Below, piece after piece: positions 55,929 through 64,000 of a stretch of 64,000 nucleotides of DNA (its first letter is position 1; every line of letters begins with the position of its first letter). The notes under the pieces were generated by a model. It searched no databases and was not told where the DNA came from. It saw only the letters and a list, made by a program, of their open reading frames with translations. The position numbers were made by a program, and so were the translations under genes. The DNA comes from Beverwykella pulmonaria (lineage: Eukaryota > Ascomycota > Dothideomycetes > Pleosporales > Melanommataceae), in contig BCHH01000008.1 in NCBI GenBank assembly GCA_001599595.1, forward strand, positions 342,130-406,129, in the 5' to 3' direction.

Positions 55929-57948
55929 TCACTCCCATTCCTCAGGTGGATACGACGAAGCATTCACACAAACCGGGCTCCAGAGAAACTTCGACTCGCC
56001 CCATTCAAACGGCGGCGCGGCAACCGCTTTCTCCTCGTCGCGATGCCCTGGCGGCGGACCTTGTCTTCGCTGGAACCCAGAGACAGGCCACATTGGCACA
56101 TACGGGACTCCCTTTACAATCGACATGGTTAGCACAATTCAGACGTAGCTTTCAGAATGTGAGAAGACTTACACCGGCCCCGCAAGACTCCGTAACACCC
56201 GTCCACTTCTCCGCCCACCCTAACCACGCTATCAGTTCTTCTAATTTCCTCCTCCAGTCCTGCGCATCGTAGAGTAACCTATCATATGTTTCTTCCGCCT
56301 GTGCGAGCTCGTTTGAAGGTACGGTGTTGAAATTCGAAAGCCAATGGTGTTCAACGCCGAGACCAATTTCCACGACTATGCTGCATATTCCCGACATGGT
56401 GTCTTTGATGGCTTTGTGAATGGTGGCGTCTTCGGCGTCGAAATCTTGGTCATCGGTATCGTATTGAGAATGGCATCTTTCTAGTGTTGTCTGTGCAAGA
56501 GGAGAATTCAAGGCAAACAGGTCTGCGAGGTGTTTCTTGTCGTATGGCCGCCCGGGAGGGTACTCCAAGAATGGTAACAGAAACCAGTGTGTGAGTGCCC
56601 TGGTCGACTTGAGCCAACTTCTCATACGCTTCTCCTCTCCCGATGAGCGCAGAACATTGGATTTGAGATGTTGAAGAAGGGTCTGAAGCTCGTTGCTGTA
56701 CTTGTTGACAATTTCTTGAGCGATGTAGTGCCAGTTTATTCCACTGTTGCACCCGTCATCTTTGAGCGCTTTCATAAGTCGTGTTTCCACGGCTTGAAGC
56801 ATAACGTCTCCGTCCATCTCTTCCACGCTGTCCAGACGGTGTTGTCTCCTTCTCTTCCTAAGCTTGTCGAGTCCTTCCTCTCGTGATGGCTCGCCCGAAG
56901 GACTTTGCCATTCCCCTTTGGCGGTCAAGTTGAGTCTTCCCGCATCGTCCTTGATCCTAGCACTGCTTTGATTCTGCAGCCCAGGCTCGTAGAACGAAAA
57001 CAACCCACAAGCATCGACTTTGATCCTTGATTCGCCAAAGTATCTTTTCGCAGCCGCTGCAAACCAGAACCAGATAGAAGTAATCCGAAAAGGTTCTCGA
57101 GGGTTCGTCATACCCGGTCCATGCGGACCTTCATCCTCGTTCACTCTCAGCGTCTTTTGCGTGTCAAAGACCCCATCTCTTAATTCCTGGAAGCGATCCA
57201 CTTTCAGAACCTCCAAAAGCGGCGTGGACACATTCAAATTCGACACCAATTTTAGCGACGGACTCTCGAAATCACACCATATAACCTCGAACCCAGCATT
57301 CATCCTCACAACCCCTTCATAGCCCCAGCCTGTACCCCCAAGACCGCGAGACTCAAGCCACTTGCACAACCCTCTTGCCCGGAAATATTCATCTTTTAGT
57401 GGGTTCCAATTTCCTGGAGGTCTTCTTGGCGGATCATCTTCCTCATGCCTCCTCTCATCGTCCTTGCCGTGGTCTGGACGTCCCCTTCCAGGCGGTCCCC
57501 ACCCACCTCTCTTCGGAATATTCTCTGTCCCATTATACAAGAGCACCATCTGCGCCATCGTGCCCTCGCCCATTAGACTTGCACTCGTGCCATCAAAGTA
57601 CACGGCTTTTACATCTTTCGTGGTGCGGAATGTCAGCATGCGTGAGTCGGACATGCTCCCCATGATGCCGTACGCCATTTCGATGTCCAGTGCGAGCCAC
57701 TCCGGGCTAGGGACAGAGTCATTGTCATGTCGGCCGTGGTGAAGGAGCGTGTGTCGAGGGATTGTGACGGAGGCGATGGTGTGCCCGTTTGGGAAGAGAG
57801 TTTGTGGGTAGGTTTGGAGAAGGGTAGCGAGAGAGTGGAAGATGTATGGAGACGGGGAGGTGAAGTTTAGGAAGGGAAGAAAGGACGCGGAATGGATGAG
57901 GGTGGGAAGGAAAAGGAATATAGTTGCGAGACGGGATTCCGAAAACAT
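55929..57948 (-). CDS. Large secreted glycoprotein of unknown function
   Basis: Two exons, 57948-56173 and 56111-55929, with a 61-bp intron; 652 residues. A signal peptide is evident (RLATIFLFLPTLIHSAS). Near residues 60-110 the chain describes Dnase-like spacing only loosely and is best called unknown: PNGHTIASVTIPRHTLLHHGR, EWLALDIEMAYGIMG and FRTTKDVKAVYFDGTSASLM. A Pro/Arg-rich acidic-basic linker follows, then cysteines (RGLCKWLESRGLGG, GFEVIWCDFESP), FRITSIWFWFAAAAKRYFGE and an Arg/Lys-rich patch at about 360. Several N-glycosylation sequons are present. The second exon adds GVPYVPMWPVSG and a Pro-rich tail. I recall similar long, uncharacterised extracellular or vacuolar proteins in filamentous ascomycetes; no enzymatic motif is clear. 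Confidence 0.8.
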
Positions 57949-58561
57949 TGTGAGATAGAATTTTATGAAGATGTTCTAGGTGTTAGGAAGAAACCATAAT
58001 GTACTACAAGAACATAAAACGAAGATTTTCTTGGTGGAATGCGTGCGGCTGTTATGTTTCAATAAGATCCTTATCGCGTCGTTGCGTATGGTCCGCTGAC
58101 GCGTCCCACTTGCGTCCTCACATTCTGTACTGAGTCGCACTGCCGAAGAGTTTCAAGCAGGCGTTGCGAATGAAACACATAGACTCCCAACAGCAAACAG
58201 AGAAGTTTTGGACCACCGAGAAAGATAAACGTAGTGGTAATTTTTTAAGTGTGGTGGTTTTGCCTCAGGAATCAATTCGTAGGCGAATCACGAGCCACGT
58301 GCCAGAGCTTGCAAGGGTCCTGCCAACCGCCTATCAGCATCACCCTGAAAGCCGCTGACGCCGACTCATCAACCTCGGCATATCGCAACCCCAAAACTCG
58401 CGTGCCTTTGACTTCCTCGTCAAATACAGCACCGCTGCTCACATCTCACACCTCACCTCTTCTCCAGACCTCATTACTCTCAATTTCAACATCTCTCCAC
58501 CACTAACATATCTCTCCTACCAACACATTTGTCCGCCGCCGCACAACCGCACAGCATCAAC
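57949..58561. other. Divergent promoter region, secreted protein / cytochrome b5
   Basis: 613 bp between divergent starts. The 100 bp before the cytochrome b5 ATG is pyrimidine-rich leader-like sequence. Nothing else recognised. Confidence 0.4.
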
Positions 58562-58975
58562 ATGTCCGAGTCCTTTACCCTCAAGCAAGTCGCCGAACAC
58601 AAAGATGTCGACCAAGGCCTATACATCATCATCGACTCGAACGTATACAAGATGGATACTTTTGTCGACGAGCACCCGGGCGGGAGCAAGATTCTAAAGA
58701 GAGTTGGGGGAAAGGATGCTAGTAAGCAGTTTTGGAAGGTATGTTTTCTACAAACATCTTCGCACTTTACAATCAAGACTGGAGGGCGAGGGGATGAGGA
58801 GCTGGGGAATAGATTCAGCTTTCGAGATTTACATCGTGCTGGCGTACCACTAGTAAGGACTTTGAAACTGAACAGTTGCTAATTTGCGGAATGACAGTAC
58901 CACAACGAATCCGTCCTCAAGAAGTACGCGCCGAAGCTAAAGATTGGCACTGTGAAGGAGGAGGCGAAGCTATAG
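58562..58975 (+). CDS. Small soluble cytochrome b5-like protein
   Basis: Two exons, 58562-58738 and 58898-58975, with a 159-bp intron; 84 residues. A single cytochrome b5 heme-binding domain: FTLKQVAEHKDVDQGLYIII, then VYKMDTFVDEHPGGSKIL with the first heme-ligand His in HPGG, GGKDASKQFWK, and YHNESVLKKYAPKLKIG carrying the second candidate His. There is no C-terminal membrane anchor and no fused enzyme domain, so it should be a free cytosolic or nuclear electron carrier or heme protein; many fungi have such a short b5 in addition to the anchored one. The junction AAG|TAC joins the two halves in frame, and without splicing the second His would be lost. Confidence 0.9.
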
Positions 58976-59595
58976 ATGTATTCATCGAACCTGCATCCAC
59001 GACCTGACATGGTTTTTTTCTGACTCGGGCCTTGCGAGTCGAGCCATGCACACACGATACTTGTTCCGCGCGATAATATGATAAAGTTTGCGGGGCGTTG
59101 GAAGCGGCTTGAAAGAAGTATATACATATGGGTGTTTAGATTTCGGTTGCATATTTTGCCGTGTTTAGGAATGAATAGCAAGTAGGTAGACCTGTGTGTT
59201 TAGCATCAATCACATCAACATAAGCACCATTCGCGCTAGCCTGATGGTATTCAAAATCACTAGTCTATGTGTACTAATTCTCTACGAGCATTCCATGCTG
59301 ACAACTACCCGACCCCTCTTCGCCATAACCCAACAGCCGCTTTCCTCTCTGCAATCATAGATATGCTTTCGTATATATGGTATAGTATGCAAGCTAGCTC
59401 TCCGTGGTATAAAACTTGTATCTCCGTAATCAATCAATTAACACAGGCCTGTGGGTATCGTCATAACGCCTCCGTGATGCGCGCGAATATGCAAAATCGT
59501 GTCGTGTACTGTATAAGTGTATTATGCTGTGCTCTGTTCTGTTCCTCCTCTGTTTGTCACATTATGTGTGTATGTACTAGTGTATGGGTGAGCGG
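58976..59595. other. Convergent 3' region
   Basis: 620 bp between the stop codons of cytochrome b5 and the basic unknown protein; AT-rich with many TATG/ATAC steps. No feature recognised. Confidence 0.35.
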
Positions 59596-60609
59596 CTAGA
59601 AGCAACTCCACCGCTTCGATTTCGACGATGTCGTCGTGGCTGTGAATGGATGGAATTTGCCGCTTTGTTTTCGAACGGTGAAGGGTCGTATAGTCGATGT
59701 GCTCTTCTCGAGATCTCCGTTCTCGTCCTCGTCCTCATCATCGTGCTCCTCTTCATCGTCGCAAATCCGATATCGGCGCACACTCCCGGTATCCGATTGA
59801 TCTTTCTCATAGAATTTGGGTGGTGGAGGTCCAGACACGCATCGTGGGACGATCTTGCTTACAATACCTCTGAGGCCACTGTTCGCTCGATCAATCTTCT
59901 CGTACTGCAGCTTCCGCGTGCTGGGCGACATCCAGTGCATGGTTGTGTTCGCTCTCTCGGGTGGCACAATGGCTTCCTCGTTCTGCTCCCAATCCACTGG
60001 AGTTGCGTTGCTAGGGATGTCGAATCCGAGGTAGTCGGTCTTCACCTGAGGCGGCATGCCTGGAACGGGATTCGCTTGCCTGGACCCAATGTCCGCCTTC
60101 ACGCCCTCGGCTCCGTATCCGGAAATAGCGGGGCTGGTTTGTGGAGAGTAATACGAAGGGTTCTCAAAGAGACTGCAGCTGCGGAAATGAAGAGCGAGCA
60201 CATCGTCGATGTCGCCACGGTTCGCGGAAGGAATCGACTGTGAGCTCTTGATCCGGTAATGGCGTGCTGGCCGCGATGGGTCGACAAACGTGCACGATGT
60301 ACGGCGGGACGAGGGCTTGGAGCCATGGCCGCGACTGCGAGATTTGGCGGTGGAGTTCTCTGAAGATGAACCGATGGAGGGGCGGCGTGGTTCGGTGGTG
60401 GACCGTCGGGCAGCGCTGGGGCGCTTCTCTGATGCTGGGAGTGGGTTGGACATATCTGTGGCCTGGGGACTGGATGTTGAGTCCGAGGTTGTTTTTTTGT
60501 GTTTCCTTGAACGTGTCGGAGCTGTATTACTTCTGGGGAGTGGTATTCGGTGTGGCTCAATTTCCTTTTCAAAGCTGGGGGCGTCAAAACCGCTGTCTAC
60601 TCGGTCCAT
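59596..60609 (-). CDS. Hypothetical Ser/Arg-rich protein
   Basis: 337 residues, single exon, start MDRVDSGFDAP. The first ~120 residues are Ser/Arg/Pro-rich and basic (RSRKHKKTTSD, KSRSRGHGSKPSSRRTS), suggesting a disordered, phosphorylatable segment with possible nuclear targeting. The most ordered-looking part is residues 210-285: HWMSPSTRKLQYEKIDRANS, GLRGIVSKIVPRCVSG and FYEKDQSDTGSVRRYR. A strongly acidic run (DDEEEHDDEDEDENGD) precedes a basic Ser/Thr-rich end. No known domain recognised. The ordered segment suggests a real, conserved protein. Confidence 0.75.
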   Translation of the reverse strand: MDRVDSGFDAPSFEKEIEPHRIPLPRSNTAPTRSRKHKKTTSDSTSSPQATDMSNPLPASEKRPSAARRSTTEPRRPSIGSSSENSTAKSRSRGHGSKPSSRRTSCTFVDPSRPARHYRIKSSQSIPSANRGDIDDVLALHFRSCSLFENPSYYSPQTSPAISGYGAEGVKADIGSRQANPVPGMPPQVKTDYLGFDIPSNATPVDWEQNEEAIVPPERANTTMHWMSPSTRKLQYEKIDRANSGLRGIVSKIVPRCVSGPPPPKFYEKDQSDTGSVRRYRICDDEEEHDDEDEDENGDLEKSTSTIRPFTVRKQSGKFHPFTATTTSSKSKRWSCF

Positions 60610-62269
60610 GTCTAGTCCATAGAAGTGGGCGAGGTCGAAATGGTATTATTGTTGGGAGTAAAAGTTTGAAATCTGTTGAAGTATTCGTCGATGCTTGCTG
60701 CTGCACCTTTCCGTTCCGGGTCCAGTTCCGGACTGATGGTTTGGTTGCCCACTTGGGGTTTCTGAGAGCGGTCGAGGTTGCGCGGAATAATTCGTTCTTA
60801 TGATATACACTAGAACGCGCTATGCACCAGAAGCGAGGTGGCGGCGAGAAGCGTGCTGTGGTGGTGACATTGTCTGAGCCACCGTCAGTGGTGATAGATT
60901 AGGAAGGTATGTGGCGGGAAGGGGCTACCGAAGGCAAACTTTAAAGCTTCAATATGCCCTGTGCCGACCACGCCTTGACAAATTCTGGACCGCAAGACGA
61001 CAGACGGCTGACAACGAACTGACTGGAAAGAAGGGAAAGTGGACGTGTTTGCCAGCAGGTGTCCACTATTAAGGCCGTGGGGGGGATGGGCACCGCCAAA
61101 CCGCTGCACAAGACGCGTGAAATGGAAAACGGGCTGCAAAGGCAAGATCAAACGACTAAAGCAAAAACGTCGTGACCGTTAGTTGGCCCAGACGTGGCAA
61201 AGAAGCGCAGATATGCACGGAGAATGGCCGAGCGGGTGGTGGGTTTTAAGCGTGCAGTTCACCGCCTCAACATTGGACGGCGGGACGTGATCTCGGATAA
61301 GAGACTTCGAAAATGCGACAGAAGAAGTGGAGCCGAGACGACAAAAAGGGGCAGAATGCGGAATACGCGTGGTGGAAATGGGCATGCTATGTATATTCGT
61401 GCATTCCAGTCAGGTCGTATCCAACGAGAGCTGAGGACAGGCGGATGATGTCGTTGCTCCCTCTTCACATGCTAGATATTGCCCTGGGGCCGGCCGTGCA
61501 TATCACTCTGGGCGGACTTGTGACAGCAGCGACAAACCCACAGCGGAAGAAACCATGCACTGCAAAGGAGAGGGCGTGGCCATGTCGAATGGGCGACAGC
61601 CTCGTCTCGAAACTCCACACCGCCCAGCACGGACAGCGGGGGGACTGAATTAAGTGGCCCAGCGACTTCGGCCACGGTCACCCGTGCGGTTCTTCGCCAA
61701 AGCCCAAGCCGGCATTCGCGCCTTGGGGCCTGAGACTGCACAGTGACCAATCCGCCGGGCAAAGGCGTGGAGGCAGGGCACAGGAGAGTGCAGCTGAGAG
61801 CACCCCTCCAAAGCCTAAATCGCCACTTGTGCCCGAGAAGCGCTGCAATGGCTGACAGCTGCATGCCCCGCGAGGCCATGAGAGGTCGGATCTGAGCAGA
61901 TTCGGTCCCTTGCCTTAATGCTTACGGACTGCCGCTGCAGACGCCCGGGTGTCGACATGCTCCTTCCCGCCAAGCCGTCCAACCGCACGCACGTTTGCAG
62001 AGGCGCATCAAACTTTGGGCTAATGACACGGTCACGAGGATACACGACGCCCGACTTCGCGCCTGTCACACAAGCGGCGCCACGAGGTCGTATTACATAG
62101 CAGTCTTGTCTTGGTCTTGGGCGGTGGTCTAAGGCTTCTAGATGTCTAATTGTAGCGTAACGTAACGAAGGTCACTCGAGTATATCTTGAGGTTGGACAA
62201 GCGAGGGCCAAATGGTGCTTTGGCCTCAAATATATCTCATGTGCCTCTGGCCGTCGTGTGGAGTCTGAT
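60610..62269. other. Intergenic region
   Basis: 1.7 kb upstream of the Ser/Arg-rich gene and downstream of the hydrolase gene, both on the minus strand. Short frames on both strands lack recognisable domains. No repeats noted. Confidence 0.4.
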
Positions 62270-63133
62270 CTACTGGATCTCATGGTAGAACTCCAATATC
62301 AGCTTTCCGACCTCGGCGAAAGCTTCCAGGCAATGCCAGTGGCCCACGCCCTTCATGATCTCCAGCTTCTTCTCTGTTTTCATTTCCTCAAACATCTTCT
62401 GGCACCCCTCCAACGGCGCAGATTTGTCCTCCTCCCCCGCCAAAATCAGCACCGGCACTGCGATCTCGCTATACGCCGGTGGCTTCGCATTTATAATGAC
62501 CCTGCAGTTTGAGATATACCCCGCTGGATCCTGTCCTAGCAGTAGCTCTCGAATGAACGCCTTGGCGAGCGGCGATGCGCTCTTTCCTACTGCTGCAGAG
62601 GGAATGCTGTTCGCCATGGCCTCCATGCCTGATTGCTGTACAGTTTTTATACGCGTCTCGAAAACCGGTATTACGGCGTTGCTGGGATATACCGGGCCGA
62701 TGAGGACGGCTGCTACGATACGTTCGCTGCGGGATGCTGCGAGGTGTGCTGCTACGATTCTGTAACCACCACGTCAGCAACACCTCATCATATAAGGACC
62801 GATGCAACAGATGCAGGATGAGACATACCCCCCCATACTATGCCCCACAACGATGGCCTTCTCCACTTCCAGCTTGTCCATAACCCCGATCACATCGTCT
62901 GCGAGGCTCTCAATGCTCTGCTCGACGTACGTGTATGGCGAGCGACCCGCACCGGTGGTGTCAAATGTGATACATCGGAAGCCGTTGGCTTGTAATCCTA
63001 GCGCCACCGCGTGGTAGTAGTCTTGCGAGGACCCAAGACCATGTGTGCAGATGAACGTCTCGCGCGCGGAACCATTCTCTGGCTTCAGGTCGATGTAGTG
63101 GAGCTTCTTGTAGCCTACGTGCAGGAACGGCAT
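62270..63133 (-). CDS. Alpha/beta-hydrolase (enol-lactonase / esterase-like)
   Basis: Two exons, 63133-62829 and 62759-62270, with a 69-bp intron; 264 residues. A compact alpha/beta hydrolase without lid or signal peptide: oxyanion-hole segment FICTHGLGSSQDYYH, strand-loop FDTTGAGRSPY, and the nucleophile elbow VVGHSMGGIVAAHLA formed across the splice junction (Ser in GHSMG). The acidic residue is in VLILAGEEDKSAP and the His in KGVGHWHCLEA, completing the triad. The closest familiar group is 3-oxoadipate enol-lactonase/haloperoxidase-like hydrolases, but substrate cannot be assigned. The start fits the usual N-terminus (MPFLHVGYKKLHYID); an upstream spliced exon was tested and does not keep the frame. 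Confidence 0.9.
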
Positions 63134-63376
63134 CGTATCGTAATGGGCCTGTACAGGTTAATCAATGAGGGTTGCGATTTTTCATCAATGTTGACAAGTA
63201 AATACTTGTGTTCCAAGGGTCGGAAGCGGGACGCATCGTGATGATGGGATGATCCGATCCGATCCGTGAAATGGAGGTGTGAAGTGGGGAGTTGTGGCTG
63301 TTGTGCGCCACGGGTGTGCAAGAATTGAGCGCGCAGGGGCCACCACCAATCGCAAAAATCGAGTATATTCAAATTA
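63134..63376. other. Promoter of hydrolase and boundary with transposon remnant
   Basis: 243 bp between the hydrolase start and the end of the degenerate transposase. Presumed promoter; the transposon's terminal inverted repeat, if preserved, should fall here but could not be identified with only one end in view. Confidence 0.35.
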
Positions 63377-64000
63377 TTACCACAATGCGCTTTTGATTCG
63401 CACCTGCGGTTGTTCCTGAACTAATTTACAGCGATGGGGCATCTCCCTAATACGATCTCGAATTTCCTTAAGTGTTATCTTATCCCATTCTGCCTAGATA
63501 TTGGCCTTAAATTGAGCTACAGTTGACCACCTCTGACCAGCTAATCTACCCTTTATAATATTCCAGCATGCCTTAATAGGGTTAAGATTAGGTGATTAAG
63601 GAGGATGGACAAGTATAAGCAGGCCTGCGTCCTGTTTTAGGTGTGCTGGCACGCTGTTTGGCGACTTAATTCCGTGGCTTGGATCACCATCCTCCTGCAG
63701 GTGGTATTTGACGCCGTGACGGGCTTCCAAAGCCTAGATCTGCTTAATGTGTTCTGGCAGTATCTTTTAAGCGTAAAACACCTGCGTTATACAGTTGCCT
63801 TTTGGTGTTGCGTCCTCCTTTGCCTTAGTATCTTTATATACTTTGACACGTTCCTGAAAGGCAGTATCAAGCTTGTATTTCATCTGCTTAGGCTTAGGTT
63901 GTTTGCGCTGCTTTTCTAAAGGCTCTACAGGGTCCTTATAAAAAATAAGTCTACCCTTGTAGTTGTATAAGACGCCAGCCGCAACGTGAACAGTAACATC
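63377..64000 (-). pseudogene. RIP-degraded Tc1/mariner-type transposase, C-terminal part, cut by window end
   Basis: Read on the minus strand from the window edge, one frame of 208 codons runs without frameshift to a terminal TAA at 63377-63379, interrupted by four in-frame stops at 63767-63769, 63734-63736, 63596-63598 and 63494-63496. Typical DDE transposase sequence is clear: YHLQEDGDPSHGIKS (second catalytic Asp region), LILVHPP, SPNLNPIKACWNIIKGRLAG (normally SPDLNPIE), then EWDKITLKEIRDRI and RIKSALW. All four stops are TAA or TAG, as from CAA/CAG by CpA-to-TpA change, and Asp-to-Asn and the third catalytic Glu-to-Lys are TpG-to-TpA on the other strand: the RIP signature. It cannot encode active transposase. 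The 5' part lies beyond the window. Confidence 0.9.

Noticed and set aside
63134..63240. Possible upstream exon of the alpha/beta hydrolase
   Set aside because: A candidate ATG exon exists, but its phase does not match the downstream frame.
1..64000. CRISPR arrays, rRNA genes or a secondary-metabolite cluster
   Set aside because: No regularly spaced repeats, no rRNA-like sequence, and no polyketide synthase, NRPS or terpene cyclase; the neighbouring genes belong to unrelated pathways.

Overview
The window is a stretch of filamentous ascomycete (Pezizomycotina) nuclear chromosome, most likely from a Dothideomycete. Introns are short (mostly 48-110 bp), gene density is about one gene per 3 kb on both strands, and several families present are fungus-specific: a WOPR regulator, a group X hybrid histidine kinase, an ArAE_2-type membrane protein and a SigF-like NTF2 protein. 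Repeats carry the mark of repeat-induced point mutation (RIP). The class assignment is inference; no rRNA or marker gene is present. Exon boundaries were worked out by hand from frame continuity, splice consensus and remembered family sequences, so they may be off by a base or a codon.

Layout. 1-6.4 kb: the 3' part of a CCCH zinc-finger gene, a 3.1-kb repeat-bearing gap with a small TA-flanked inverted-repeat element, and a Pac2-type WOPR transcription factor. 6.4-13.6 kb: a 7.2-kb gap upstream of that factor with clustered palindromes in its proximal part and AT-rich, RIP-like repeats in its distal part. 13.6-20 kb: an MDR oxidoreductase, a VOC-fold protein, CutC, a GPI-type secreted protein and a SigF/NTF2-like membrane protein. 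20.8-28.9 kb: a 10-exon, roughly 2405-residue hybrid histidine kinase with a degenerate kinase head. 29.6-42.3 kb: an ankyrin-DIL protein, allantoicase, a 2H phosphoesterase, Sec18/NSF and a KxDL-like BLOC-1 subunit. 44.6-54 kb: a small nuclear-type hypothetical protein, a 6-exon ArAE/Bre4-like transporter, ribosomal protein eL19, SPT3 and, divergently, DPH5. 56-63.1 kb: a large secreted protein of unknown function, a small cytochrome b5, a basic unknown protein and an alpha/beta hydrolase. 63.4-64 kb: the C-terminal part of a RIP-inactivated Tc1/mariner-type transposase running off the window.

The genes are mostly independent housekeeping and regulatory loci, not one pathway cluster. Regulatory content is unusually high: a morphogenesis-type WOPR factor with a very large upstream region, a two-component sensor kinase, and the SAGA subunit SPT3. 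SPT3 is the most interesting locus. Its 565-bp first intron contains a TATA box, a perfect 17-bp C-rich tandem repeat just upstream of it and an in-frame ATG, which together look like an internal promoter giving a second N-terminus. No CRISPR array, rRNA or convincing tRNA was seen.
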